Source: Phaeodactylibacter sp.
GTDB lineage: Bacteria > Bacteroidota > Bacteroidia > Chitinophagales > Saprospiraceae
Direction of reading: 5' to 3'
DNA length: 64,000 nucleotides
Assembly: GCF_022763345.1 (NCBI RefSeq)
Contig: NZ_JALEGS010000020.1
Coordinates: 1-64,000, forward strand
A program made the position numbers and the translations under genes. Below the pieces are notes generated by a model. It did not search any database. It was given only the letters and a program-made list of their open reading frames with translations, and was not told the origin of the DNA. Below are positions 25,090 through 34,279 of this stretch, one piece after another (positions within the stretch are counted from its first letter, which is position 1; every line of letters begins with the position of its first letter).

Positions 25090-25977
25090 TTACTCGTCAT
25101 TTCGTTTATCTGATCCCCAGGCGAGCTTCTGCCGAATGGTATCCATGAAGCTGACATCGTGTAGCTGCACCAGCCGAATGCCAAAGTCATTTTTGCGGAC
25201 GGCCAGCTGATGAGCAGCGGTGATGGTTTCAAAGCGGGAGTCCAGGGTGCATAAAAAGTTCTCCGCCCGCCCTTCAATTTCAAATGAAATGACGGAGCTT
25301 TCTGAAATGACAATGGGCCGGACATTAAGGTTGTGCGGAGCTACAGGGGTGAGGACAAAGTTGCCGGAATTGGGGAAAATAATGGGGCCGCCGCAACTCA
25401 GGGAGTAACCGGTGGAGCCCGTTGGTGTCGCCACAATGATACCATCCGCCCAGTAGGAGTTGAGGTAAGCCCCGTTGATGAAGGTGTGAATGGTAATCAT
25501 GGAGGAGGTGTCCCGCTTGAGCAATGTAATATCATTTAGCGCAAAGCGGATTTCCCCAAAGATGGGCAGGTTGGATTCCAGGTAGAGCATAGATCGTTCC
25601 TGTATGCTGTACATGCCCCGCTTGAGCAGCTTAATGGCGTCGTGAATGCGCTTTTTCTCAATGCTGGCCAGAAAACCGAGCCGCCCCAGGTTGATCCCCA
25701 AAATAGGGACCTTACTGTCACGGATGTGGGTAGTGGCAGCCAGAATCGTGCCATCGCCTCCCAGCGTGATAAAGAAGTCGAATTTATGGGTGGTAAAGTC
25801 CAGGTAGCCTCCAAAGGTACCTACTTGTGCCGGCAGGCGGATTTCTCCCTTTAGCTGCTCGAGGTAGGGGGCATAGACGTAAGCGTGGATGCCTTCCTCA
25901 TGCAGGGCATCGAAGAGGTGCTGAATGTGCGGGATGTCTTTTTCCTTGAGAACTTTGCTGTAAACGACTACTTGCAT
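25090..25977 (-). CDS. nadK: NAD kinase
   Basis: 295 residues. ITLGGDGTILAA carries the GGDGT signature (73-77) for ATP binding. GINLGRLGFLA, then NDITLLKRD and TPTGSTGYSLSCGGPI form the NAD-binding loops. SVISFEIEGRA and LDSRFE follow in the C-terminal beta domain. It makes NADP in the cytosol. It heads a three-gene leftward operon (NAD kinase, cyclase-family enzyme, membrane protein) with gaps of two and zero bases. Confidence 0.96.
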   Translation of the reverse strand: MQVVVYSKVLKEKDIPHIQHLFDALHEEGIHAYVYAPYLEQLKGEIRLPAQVGTFGGYLDFTTHKFDFFITLGGDGTILAATTHIRDSKVPILGINLGRLGFLASIEKKRIHDAIKLLKRGMYSIQERSMLYLESNLPIFGEIRFALNDITLLKRDTSSMITIHTFINGAYLNSYWADGIIVATPTGSTGYSLSCGGPIIFPNSGNFVLTPVAPHNLNVRPIVISESSVISFEIEGRAENFLCTLDSRFETITAAHQLAVRKNDFGIRLVQLHDVSFMDTIRQKLAWGSDKRNDE

Positions 25978-26067
25978 CTGCTGGATTGATTCTAAATGCC
26001 CTGGAGTTTTTATTAAGGTAAAACCAACAAAGTTGACAAACCTGAAGTGGCTACTCGTTGAACCACA

Positions 26068-27471
26068 CTAAATATTTGTGCTAAGGTGTAAAAATAAGCC
26101 TTTTTCCATCAAATCGTTGATGCTGTATTGGATTTGGATCACTTTATCGTAGTAGAGCACAATATCTAGCCCTATGCCGCCTCCCCATAGCAGACGGTTG
26201 CTGTACGGGTTATCGGGGCGGGCGTAAGGGCTGTTGACGTAGCCCAGGTCGTTGTTGAGCGAGAGGTTAAGCTTGATGGGCATGCGCCGCAGCTGCTGAA
26301 TCGGCATCAGCTTTCCAAAATTAAAATTGTACTCGGCAAAACGAAAACGAAGGCTCGATTTGCCCATCGCCATGTCCATGCCATCAATGACGTAGTATTC
26401 CCACCCCCGCATGGTATGCCCGCTGAAGCCCAAACCCCGGTTATCCTGATAGGGCTGACGCGAGCGGATGATGGACAGCTTGGTGCGCATCACCAGGCCC
26501 AGGCTCCAGCGCTCGCCCCAGGGGATATATTTTCCATAACCGGTGAACAGGGTCAGCCCGGAGCGTTCACCAAAGAGGCCCAGGCCCTCTTTGAGGAGGC
26601 TGCCGTAGCAAAACGACCCCTCCCAGGGATAAGGGGCTACATCCCGGTTTTCGTGGAAATAGTTATAGCGCAGCGCAAAGTATCGGATGCGGTGCCGCCC
26701 GTCGAGGAGGTAGTCCGGGTTGAGGTCCAGGGCGATTTCGTCTCCGATGCGCTTTTGCGTGAAGCTAAGTTCCAAATCGTGATAAGATTGCAGCTGTGGC
26801 CGGAAGGTAATGCCCGCTTCACCGGTAAACCGCTCGTAAATGAAGCCTTCTTCTGACCGGAAAAACTGCTGCCGGCTATCGGTTGTGCGGTAATTGATCT
26901 CCCGGTTGCGCCAGTAGCCCACCCCTGCGAAGGCGCCCAGAGTTTGGGCTTTGTTGAGGTAAGGCAGGCTGTAGGAAAGGGCATATTTTCGGGTATAGCC
27001 ATACTTGACGGACCCCTTGAGCTTATCCTTTCTACCCGTCAGGTTGATGTGGGCAAAGTCCATCCCGTAGTTGGTGCGGTCAAGTGAGCGTTTTTGGTCT
27101 ACCCACCAGACATTGAAGTTGCGGTCGGCCAACTCAAATACCGGAATAGGGTAGAGGTACCACATCTCTTCCACCGTCACCAGCAGCTGTACTTCATTGG
27201 TCTCTCCCTTCCAGGCCTGATAGCTGATCTGTGCCCGGTTGAACAGCCCGGTGTTCATGATCATCTGTTCGGACCACGTAATCTTCTCCGGCAGTTCCTC
27301 CAGGAGTATCGTGTCCCCTTGCCGTATGGACATCTCCCGCAGGATGATTTCCGATAGCGTTTGCTTGTTGCCGGTCACAGCGATGGAGTCGATGTAGACC
27401 ACTTCCCGGTCTCTGCTCCATGCGTTGAAGCAGCTCACTAACCCTACAGTAAGCAAAAGAAGGCGGATCAT
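26068..27471 (-). CDS. Omp85/BamA-superfamily outer-membrane protein
   Basis: 467 residues from ATG 27471, where a signal peptide (RLLLLTVGLVSCFNAWS) begins; a longer in-frame start exists at 27564. One POTRA-like domain (VVYIDSIAVTGNKQTLSEIILREM, cited in part: YIDSIAVTGNKQTLSEII) is followed by a 16-strand-type surface-antigen barrel. GHTMRGWEYYVIDG is the conserved VRGY/F-type loop-6 region, and the final strand is KVIQIQYSINDLMEKGLFLHL. With a single POTRA it is not BamA itself but a TamA/TpsB-like or FhaC-like relative of unknown cargo. Confidence 0.8.
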   Translation of the reverse strand: MIRLLLLTVGLVSCFNAWSRDREVVYIDSIAVTGNKQTLSEIILREMSIRQGDTILLEELPEKITWSEQMIMNTGLFNRAQISYQAWKGETNEVQLLVTVEEMWYLYPIPVFELADRNFNVWWVDQKRSLDRTNYGMDFAHINLTGRKDKLKGSVKYGYTRKYALSYSLPYLNKAQTLGAFAGVGYWRNREINYRTTDSRQQFFRSEEGFIYERFTGEAGITFRPQLQSYHDLELSFTQKRIGDEIALDLNPDYLLDGRHRIRYFALRYNYFHENRDVAPYPWEGSFCYGSLLKEGLGLFGERSGLTLFTGYGKYIPWGERWSLGLVMRTKLSIIRSRQPYQDNRGLGFSGHTMRGWEYYVIDGMDMAMGKSSLRFRFAEYNFNFGKLMPIQQLRRMPIKLNLSLNNDLGYVNSPYARPDNPYSNRLLWGGGIGLDIVLYYDKVIQIQYSINDLMEKGLFLHLSTNI

Positions 27472-27909
27472 GATGGATAGTGTTCCTTGGGGTGCGTGTA
27501 GTTTTATGGGCAGGCTATAGAGCGACCGCGCAAATCGGTGGTATGCCTGCTCTGCCGCTCTCAATTTAATAGGTTTTGGGTAGGAAACAAAAAGAAAAGA
27601 GGGTTGTGTATGAGCGCGGTCAGAATTAAAGGGTGGTGAGCCTCTTGCATAATTTAGTAGAATGCCGTATTTTGTACAGTGTTGAACGCGTGAAAACTTA
27701 ATGAAAAAAATAATGCGCGCAGCTCTGTCTGATCAAAAATCAAGATCGGCAACACACTAATTAACCGCACAATTTTGGCTCAGCCCCTTCGGGCTCGGTT
27801 GTACTTACTGGAACGATAATCAATGCGTTAGGCCTGCTCATGCGCTTGGGTAGCTTAGCCTTTCGTATTCAGTTCTGACAGGGTTTGTATACCCCCTAAA
27901 TGCTAAAAG
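27472..27909. other. Intergenic region before the accessory cassettes
   Basis: Holds the divergent upstream regions of the Omp85 gene and the small HTH gene. AGCCC-CTTC-GGGCT near 27785-27800 forms a small hairpin. No gene or tRNA is seen. It is the left border of the repeat-rich accessory region. Confidence 0.4.
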
Positions 27910-28167
27910 ATGAAACTAATCGCTCAACTTCAAAACTTAGACCGCCTGGATAGCCTGATCCAGCGTAAAGCCACAGGCTGCTCTGATCAGCTCGCCGCCC
28001 GCTTTGGCTGCAGCCGCCGTACCATCTACAACTACCTGAAAACACTGAAAGAACTGGGGGCAAAGGTCAGCTACTGTGACAAACGCCGTTCCTATTATTA
28101 TGAAACGCCATTGCCTGTGGATCTGCACAGGTTACTTTATCCGGATGAGGCGGGGTCGGAGGAGTGA
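27910..28167 (+). CDS. Small HTH transcriptional regulator
   Basis: 85 residues forming little more than one HTH_11/DeoR-type winged helix: LQNLDRLDSLIQRKATGC, CSDQLAARFGCSRRTIYNYLK, then a wing KVSYCDKRRSYYYE (helix quoted in part: LAARFGCSRRTIYNYLK). No effector domain. It ends 21 bases before the first copy of a 75-bp repeat with a central palindrome and -7 element that precedes both accessory cassettes, so it is the natural candidate to bind it. Confidence 0.75.
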   Translation: MKLIAQLQNLDRLDSLIQRKATGCSDQLAARFGCSRRTIYNYLKTLKELGAKVSYCDKRRSYYYETPLPVDLHRLLYPDEAGSEE

Positions 28168-28478
28168 TTTAGTAGGCTTTTTGTTAGAAACTTCAAAAAA
28201 AATGGCGGGAAAATCGGGGAGTGCAGAATTTTTGCACAAACTGCACTTATGTTTGTAGGGTAACAGGAAAATGCCGATGCCTAAAAAGAAGGTGATTTGC
28301 TATTCTTGAGTTCTTTGTTCGTTCTTGATAGAGTTTGTTGAACTTTGTTTTGAAGAGGACCTCTATACAAACGCGCGTACAAAACTTAGTTTTGATAAGC
28401 TCTCATATAGAATCGAATCAATTTTAGAATCATACGAAGAACTTTAGCTCTAGCTTAATTTATCTAAATCTTTTAAAG
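28168..28478. other. Leader region of cassette 1
   Basis: Contains repeat copy A, then about 215 AT-rich bases with no clear gene. TAGTTTTG (28387-28394) is a second -7 match, without a -33 partner. A 12-codon frame (28272) is too short to support. Confidence 0.45.
28188..28262 (+). repeat. Cassette promoter repeat, copy A
   Basis: About 75 bases nearly identical to 34187-34262. Shared features are a poly-A run, ATGGCGGGAAAA, the palindrome GTGCA-N7-TGCAC (28221-28237) and TATGTTTG (28248-28255), an exact TANNTTTG. The palindrome occupies the place of a -33 element, so regulation through it is likely. Confidence 0.7.
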
Positions 28479-29813
28479 ATGAAACTAAATGAATTAGTTC
28501 CAAAACAGAACAAACGATGGTTTTACCTTATGCTAATTTTGCCACTCTTGGTATTCAGTTGTGAAGAAGAGTCTGACTATGTTCCTGAAAAGGAATTACC
28601 ATCGATTGAACAAGATCGACACACAATTGCAAAGAACTTATCAGGTTTAATCGCTGAATATGAGGGGCTACAGACTGAACTTCAACAGCTTGCAATAGAA
28701 ATGGCGAAGAAAGGATATTATGAATTAGAGTTTTTTGTGGCTTTAGAACTAGATAAGCCCCTACAAGTTACAGAAAATAAAACAGCTACTCTCCGTGAGC
28801 TGATAACTTTAGCCAATGATGGTGATGCCTCAATTATTCAAAGAATTGAAGAGCGTGATCATGGCTTGAGTCTACTACTTCTGAACTTCGGGAATTCAGA
28901 TGCCTTTTCTGCTAAAATTTATATTGATGAAGGTCAAGATGACCTAGATGAGAATGAGAGCATTAAATTCTATATGGATGGAGAGGTGCAGGCTCATTCT
29001 ATTGCCTCTAACCCTAAAGAAAAGGTATTTATACTTAGAACTTCAGAAGCTTACATACCGCAAATAGAGGTTTCGGGCACTCCAGAGAAGGTATCGATTG
29101 GTAAGATAGGAGAAACTGATGTATATATCCACTCGGGGCTAATGATTAACTTTAACTCTACATTGAGGACATACTGTTGTGATTGTGGCGTTTCATTTGC
29201 AAATGCAGGGCTTTGCGAGTGGTATTGTGCCACCTTTTATGGTTGTACAGGATCAGCCCCACCAACCGATCCCAATGCTTGCAATGAACCGTGTGACAGG
29301 TACTGTAAAGATGGAAAGGACTTCATTTGGAGGTTTCGAACAACGGATACCTATGATCACTGGTGGCAAGGTGCTAAAGGTGAATTCTATCCTATCATAA
29401 TATGGTCCGATGATGCAAATATTTCTTATGTTGATGGAGAATACATAGTAGTTGGAGACGGTATCGGAGGGTTGAAGAAGGGATTAACAGAAAATGTAAG
29501 CGGTAATAATTCGTGGTTCACGCCTTCTTATGAGCTGATTACATGGGATGAGATAGGAGATGGAGACAGAATGAAAATCGCTTGGTACGAACATGATAAT
29601 AGTCCTATAAAATCTATCAAGTTAGACTTGACAACAAAAATTAAGGTCACCCCTCTTATTGAGCTTGAAGTAGGTAGGGGAATTACATTCAGTATTAATT
29701 CTGGAGATGACTGGGTAGGCGAGTCAATTGTGGAATATTGCGATGGCTTACTTTCCAATTACACCCACGATACAGGCGGTGGGCTCACTTTTCAAATGAA
29801 GAAACATGATTAA
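28479..29813 (+). CDS. Secreted lipoprotein with Cys-rich middle (cassette 1)
   Basis: 444 residues, family not recognised. The signal peptide ends LLVFSC (about residue 28) followed by acidic residues, a lipoprotein pattern. A helical N-terminal domain extends to about residue 170. Then comes a Cys-rich stretch with ten or more Cys (YCCDCGVSFANAGLCEWYC, then CNEPCDRYC). A beta-rich C-terminal domain of 160 residues follows. The gene is clearly more AT-rich than its neighbours, suggesting transfer. Its last eight bases overlap the start of the next gene (ATGATTAA), so translation is coupled. Confidence 0.75.
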   Translation: MKLNELVPKQNKRWFYLMLILPLLVFSCEEESDYVPEKELPSIEQDRHTIAKNLSGLIAEYEGLQTELQQLAIEMAKKGYYELEFFVALELDKPLQVTENKTATLRELITLANDGDASIIQRIEERDHGLSLLLLNFGNSDAFSAKIYIDEGQDDLDENESIKFYMDGEVQAHSIASNPKEKVFILRTSEAYIPQIEVSGTPEKVSIGKIGETDVYIHSGLMINFNSTLRTYCCDCGVSFANAGLCEWYCATFYGCTGSAPPTDPNACNEPCDRYCKDGKDFIWRFRTTDTYDHWWQGAKGEFYPIIIWSDDANISYVDGEYIVVGDGIGGLKKGLTENVSGNNSWFTPSYELITWDEIGDGDRMKIAWYEHDNSPIKSIKLDLTTKIKVTPLIELEVGRGITFSINSGDDWVGESIVEYCDGLLSNYTHDTGGGLTFQMKKHD

Positions 29814-30414
29814 GCACTTATTCTTTTGGATACTGCTGCTATATGGAGCCTCAGCTATACAGGCACAAGAAAAATTTGCAATTGATCTTGGCAGCGGCCT
29901 GTCAGACGCAGAGGGGTTTGCAGCGATAAATGTCGATGGGCAAATGACCTTTATTTACAAACGTTGGCATATTGGCCCGGTTTTTCATTTTATGAATATG
30001 TTTGAGCAAATCAATCCTTCGGCAGATGCCTATATTTATATATTTGAAGCAATACCAGCGGGGGGGGAGAATGTTTCCGGTTTTTCCTACACCATGAACT
30101 GGCAAAGGTCACAAGCTCACCTGGGCTTATTGTTGGGATATGATGTCGTAAGGGGCGACCGCTTTCGGTTAAACTTATCGGCAGGCTACGGCTTGAACCG
30201 GTACAGAGAAATGAGATTTGTTGAAAATTACCTCAACCCGAATGCTCCATCTCTATGGTTCGGCGCAAGGAATGAGAACACCTTCAACGCCAATTTCGGG
30301 TTGACAGCAACTTATGACGTTTACAAAACCTTGTCCGTAGGCACAAGGATCAGGCATGTCAGAGGCATTGTCAGTGATGTATCCTATAATTTTTTAGTGG
30401 GCATCAGGATTTAG
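29806..30414 (+). CDS. Outer-membrane barrel protein, cassette 1 paralogue
   Basis: 202 residues with signal peptide FFWILLLYGASAIQAQ. Beta strands alternate (AINVDGQMTFIYKRWHIG, AHLGLLLGYDVV, LSAGYGLNRYREM) and the last strand is VSDVSYNFLVGIRI, a good barrel end. The gene at 34775 is almost identical at DNA level except for a variable loop near residues 65-85 and the C-terminus. It resembles small Bacteroidota barrels of unknown function. Coupled to the Cys-rich lipoprotein gene by an eight-base overlap. Confidence 0.78.
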   Translation: MIKHLFFWILLLYGASAIQAQEKFAIDLGSGLSDAEGFAAINVDGQMTFIYKRWHIGPVFHFMNMFEQINPSADAYIYIFEAIPAGGENVSGFSYTMNWQRSQAHLGLLLGYDVVRGDRFRLNLSAGYGLNRYREMRFVENYLNPNAPSLWFGARNENTFNANFGLTATYDVYKTLSVGTRIRHVRGIVSDVSYNFLVGIRI

Positions 30415-30461
30415 TATTAGTGCGGATGTCATAGTTTAATCAACGGTTCAACGCACTTGAG

Positions 30462-30534
30462 GCTTACCCCAATAGTGGCTGCTTTATAGCCTGCTCCGGC
30501 TTAATGAAGACATCAGGCTGCTTTTGGGGTAAGC
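30462..30534. repeat. Conserved cassette hairpin, copy 1
   Basis: GCTTACCCCAA (30462-30472) and TTGGGGTAAGC (30524-30534) are perfect 11-bp arms with nested GCCTG/CAGGC. A second copy follows the paralogous barrel gene at 35415-35484. Confidence 0.65.
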
Positions 30535-30585
30535 TTTGTTTAGTATATCCGGCCATCACCATAGATATTGACAAAAACAACAAAC

Positions 30586-31353
30586 ATGTACCCCAGATTT
30601 CTACTCTTAGCGACTACTTTTCTCCTCTGCACCCTCACCCTCCCTGCACAGTCCGGGCAGGTGATTTACAAACTCATTAGTACCGCTGAGCGCCACACAA
30701 CTTTGGATGAAGCAGTAAAAAGCCTACCCCCGGAACAGCGGGAAGGTTTTAAGACTAGCATGAAGGGGATGGAAGCAGAATACCCCCAGATGCGCTTTGA
30801 ACTCCTTTACACTTCCGAACATGCGCAGTACCGGCTTATCCCCTACCTGCCACTGGGTGATGAGCTGGGGCACATCCTAGCTAAAAGCACCACGGGAGCC
30901 AATAATGTATACTACCGTAACACCAAAAAGCAGGAGAAAATCAAGCAGGTGGAACAAACCGGGCAGCGCATCAACGTGCAAATGCCCTACGAAGAATACG
31001 AGTGGGCCATCACAGAGGAAGAACGCTACATTGGGCAGTATGCCTGCAAAAAAGCGGCGGCAGTAGTGGATTACTATGAAGAAGCTCGCGAACGGCAAAT
31101 ATACTATGAGATCGAAGCGTGGTTTACCCCGGAAATTCCGCTGCCCTATGGTCCCAAGGGCATGGATGGGCTGCCCGGGCTGGTATTGGAGGCGGGTGTA
31201 GTAGGCAAACCCTGGTCTACCTTTACGATCGACTCCCTCACCGAAGGCTTATCTGCCGAACAAGAAAAGGATATCCGGCTCAAAAAAGGCAAAACGGTCA
31301 GTAAGAAGGAATACGACGCCTACAATGAGCAACAATTCAAAAGCCGGCAGTAG
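30586..31353 (+). CDS. GLPGLI family protein
   Basis: 255 residues from ATG 30586 with signal peptide FLLLATTFLLCTLTLPAQ. Early GQVIYKLIS and central ITEEERYIGQYACKKAAA are usual for the family. The name motif appears here as GLPGLVLEA after AWFTPEIPLPYGPKGMD. Function unknown; such proteins are exported and commonly adjoin carboxypeptidase-regulatory outer-membrane receptors, as here, where the stop TAG shares its G with the GTG of the next gene. Partnership in the outer membrane or periplasm is inferred from that pairing. Confidence 0.88.
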   Translation: MYPRFLLLATTFLLCTLTLPAQSGQVIYKLISTAERHTTLDEAVKSLPPEQREGFKTSMKGMEAEYPQMRFELLYTSEHAQYRLIPYLPLGDELGHILAKSTTGANNVYYRNTKKQEKIKQVEQTGQRINVQMPYEEYEWAITEEERYIGQYACKKAAAVVDYYEEARERQIYYEIEAWFTPEIPLPYGPKGMDGLPGLVLEAGVVGKPWSTFTIDSLTEGLSAEQEKDIRLKKGKTVSKKEYDAYNEQQFKSRQ

Positions 31354-34058
31354 TGCGGAACAACCGGATTTTTTTTACCGGGCTGCTCCTGCTGGCTGGG
31401 TGGCCCATCTTGGCCCAATCACGCCAAATTACCGGGCAGGTACTGGACGATAGCCTGCGCACGCCTTTGCCTTTTGCCAGTATTTCCTTCGTGCCGGTAG
31501 GGGAAGGAGCTACCCTGCGTTTTGCAATGACGGATCAACAGGGGCGGTTCCGCTTTAAGGCAAGTTTCGCTGCAGGCCTGCGAATGACCACTACCTATCT
31601 TGGCTACCGGCCGGTCTCCATAACCCTGCCTGCCGGAACGGAAGATACGACCCTGCAAATTACTCTGCGCCTGCAACCCCTCGACCTGGCGATGGTGGAA
31701 GTCAAAGACCGTGCCCCACCGGTCGTGGTCCGCGGCGATACGGTCACCTATCAGACAGATGCCTTCCGGGAGGTATTCGACTGGAAGCTGCAGGACCTGC
31801 TGCGCCGCCTGCCAGGTATGGAAGTGGATGAGCAAAACCGCCTGCGCTTCAATGGGGAAGTGGTGCAGCAGGTGATGGTGGAAGGGAAGCCCTTCTTCGG
31901 TGGCAGTTCCAGGTTGGCGCTAGAGCATATCCCGGCAGAGGTAATTGCCAAGCTGGAGGTCATCGATAATTATAACGCCGTTGATTTCCTGCAACCCCTG
32001 GGCACGGGCAATCAGCTGGTGCTCAATGTACGCCTGCGGGAAGACAAAAAACGCTTCGTCTTTGGAGATATCGCGGCGGCGGCTGGCCCCGAAAAACGCT
32101 ACCTTGCCCACCCCAACCTTTTTTACTATTCCCCTGAGGTAAGCGTCAATGGCATCGGCGACCTGAACAACGCCAATCTGGAGCCGCTGTCTTTTTCCGA
32201 TGTCATTCAGATGCAGGGCGGTATGGGCCGATTGCTGGCAGAGGGGCAAGCCGGGCTGTCGGGCTTGCAGCAGGATTTTATGCCTTACCTGTCACCGGGC
32301 AATAACCGCTCCGGCCGCTCACAGTTTGGCGGGCTGAATGTCAGCGCTGCGCCTCTCCCAGACTGGACTGTTTACGCCTATGGGCTGGGGCTCCGCAGTG
32401 TGCAGGGCTACCGTTCGCTGTCGCGCAATGCCTTCTGGCAGCAGGACGGGGCACCACCCGTTACCGAAAACCGGGAAAGCGAACGCGATACCGAACGGGC
32501 AACCTCCAACGGCAACCTCAGCCTGGTGTACGATCCCAAAAAAGACTACTACCTCTCCCTGGAGTCCGACCTGCAGTATGGAATGGCGGAAGAGGCCTCC
32601 ACGCTGCTTTCGCAAACGGTGCAGACCGGGCGTGATCTGTTCACAGACGAGGACAATAACTTTCAAAACCACAGCCATACCCTGGAAGCCCACCATAAAA
32701 TCAGCGGTCATCACATTGGCACTTTGGAAGCCTCCTGGCAGCAGCGCAGAGCGGAGGACGAGCTTGGCCTGCAATCTAATCAGCCCCTGCTGCAAGGGCT
32801 GATTGGCTCACCACCGGAACCGAATGCCGGGCTTTCGCATCAGGGGCAGACCCGGCTTTCTGCCCTTTCCGCCGCCTACCGGCATTATTGGGTGCTGAGT
32901 CCGCAGAACCACTTCGAATTCCAGCTGGGCTACCGTCAGTTGCATAGCCGGGCGCAGACTATGGACAGCTGGTCAGCCGGTAACGGCACGCCCTTGTTGC
33001 TGCCTATTGATACGACCCGGTTTGGCAACGGTCAAAAGCTTCGGTTGGAGGATGCCTCTGCCCGCCTGTCTTATAAGTACACCCGCGATGCGCTGGAGGG
33101 CGAACTGGGCACCACCATCCACTGCATGCAATGGCGGATTCGCGATGAGGGGCAGGCGGCTGCCCGCCAAAGGGAATGGCTGGCCCTGCCTTTCGCCAAA
33201 GCCACCACCACCTGGACGAATGTGGGTGAATTTGAATTGGGGTACCGCATCAGCCGGCTCTTTCCGGAAACGGAAGCCTGGCTGAGCCGGGCAACGATCA
33301 CCGGCTTCAATCAGCTGGAACAGGGCAATCCGGATCTGCGCAACAGCCTTTCTCATATTTGGAACCTGGCTTACCGGCGCAGGGACTTTTTCACCCAGCG
33401 CAATTGGTACCTGCAGTTGTCGTACGCCCTGCGCAGCCTCGCACTGCAACAGCGCATCAGCGGCACCGGTATCGATCAGCTACGGGAAACTTTCCTCCTG
33501 CGGGATGCTGGCCACGAATGGTCTTTCCGCGGGCGGATGAGCCAAAAAGGGGATCGTCTGGAATGGTCGGTCAACTTCAGGGGCAGGCAGTCCGCCTTCC
33601 GGCAAATCTTCTATGGCGTAGATAGCCGGTTAGCGGAGTGGCAAGCCTTTGCAAATCCGGAAATCCGGTGGGAAATCAGCAAGGCAGCCGCCCTGCGTTT
33701 GGCCTACAGCCGGTCGCAGCGGTGGGTACGTCAGCAGGGCAGCTCACAAGCCCGGTTCGATCAGGATGAGCTGTCGCTGTCATGGGAAGTCCTGCCCATG
33801 GAAAACCTGCAGGTCAAAGGGGCAGCCGCTTTACATGGCTTTCGCCGGGCCGGGCAGTCTTACGATTTTTACAATGAGGTATCCCTTGATGCCCGTTACC
33901 AATTTGATGGCGGCCGCTGGGCGCTCACCCTTCAGGGCACCAATCTGCTGAAGAACCGCTCCGTACTGAGCAGCCAAGTCACTCCTTTTTCATTTAGGGA
34001 GTATGAGGTTTTCCAGTTTCCGATGGTGTTGTTGGTGGGGGTGGTACGGAGGTTGTGA
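31353..34058 (+). CDS. TonB-dependent-receptor-like barrel with carboxypeptidase regulatory domain
   Basis: 901 residues, GTG start. Signal peptide FFTGLLLLAGWPILAQ. Residues 22-110 are a CarboxypepD_reg-like domain (ITGQVLDDSLRTPLPFASIS). A plug-like domain follows (FDWKLQDLLRRLPGMEVDE, VMVEGKPFFGG, EVIAKLEVIDNY). The rest is a large barrel of the outer-membrane-protein-family type found with GLPGLI genes, ending in YEVFQFPMVLLVGVVRRL. It lacks an evident TonB box. Probably a partner of the GLPGLI protein. A decayed copy of its 3' end lies at 36593-36830. Confidence 0.88.
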   Translation: MRNNRIFFTGLLLLAGWPILAQSRQITGQVLDDSLRTPLPFASISFVPVGEGATLRFAMTDQQGRFRFKASFAAGLRMTTTYLGYRPVSITLPAGTEDTTLQITLRLQPLDLAMVEVKDRAPPVVVRGDTVTYQTDAFREVFDWKLQDLLRRLPGMEVDEQNRLRFNGEVVQQVMVEGKPFFGGSSRLALEHIPAEVIAKLEVIDNYNAVDFLQPLGTGNQLVLNVRLREDKKRFVFGDIAAAAGPEKRYLAHPNLFYYSPEVSVNGIGDLNNANLEPLSFSDVIQMQGGMGRLLAEGQAGLSGLQQDFMPYLSPGNNRSGRSQFGGLNVSAAPLPDWTVYAYGLGLRSVQGYRSLSRNAFWQQDGAPPVTENRESERDTERATSNGNLSLVYDPKKDYYLSLESDLQYGMAEEASTLLSQTVQTGRDLFTDEDNNFQNHSHTLEAHHKISGHHIGTLEASWQQRRAEDELGLQSNQPLLQGLIGSPPEPNAGLSHQGQTRLSALSAAYRHYWVLSPQNHFEFQLGYRQLHSRAQTMDSWSAGNGTPLLLPIDTTRFGNGQKLRLEDASARLSYKYTRDALEGELGTTIHCMQWRIRDEGQAAARQREWLALPFAKATTTWTNVGEFELGYRISRLFPETEAWLSRATITGFNQLEQGNPDLRNSLSHIWNLAYRRRDFFTQRNWYLQLSYALRSLALQQRISGTGIDQLRETFLLRDAGHEWSFRGRMSQKGDRLEWSVNFRGRQSAFRQIFYGVDSRLAEWQAFANPEIRWEISKAAALRLAYSRSQRWVRQQGSSQARFDQDELSLSWEVLPMENLQVKGAAALHGFRRAGQSYDFYNEVSLDARYQFDGGRWALTLQGTNLLKNRSVLSSQVTPFSFREYEVFQFPMVLLVGVVRRL

Positions 34059-34186
34059 TGAGGGGGCTCAAATCAGATTGCCGTTTTTTGGGGCCTGCCC
34101 ATGCCCAACGGCAGGAGCCGCTATGCTGCGGGGCTCACTTTTCGCTCGGCCCTATCGGGCTTGGAGCTTGTTTGGAGGGCTTAAAA

Positions 34187-34262
34187 AAACTTCAAAAAAA
34201 AATGGCGGGAAAACGGCAGAGTGCAAAATTTTTGCACAAACAGGGCCTATGTTTGTAGGGTA
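34187..34262 (+). repeat. Cassette promoter repeat, copy B
   Basis: Copy of 28188-28262. The palindrome is GTGCA-AAATTTT-TGCAC (34221-34237) and the -7 is TATGTTTG (34248-34255). Here transcription should start about 18 bases before the downstream ATG at 34280, which supports promoter function. Confidence 0.72.
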
Positions 34263-34279
34263 CCTCAAAATTTTCAATC

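Noticed and set aside
27472..27909. tRNA gene in the gap left of the accessory region
   Set aside because: No cloverleaf or GTTCRANNC T-loop could be found here or in other gaps.
28272..28310. 12-codon frame after promoter repeat copy A, possible leader peptide
   Set aside because: Too short to judge and not present after copy B.
30462..30534. Cassette hairpin as an integron attC site
   Set aside because: No GTTRRRY core sequence or integrase gene; only the long-stem shape is similar.
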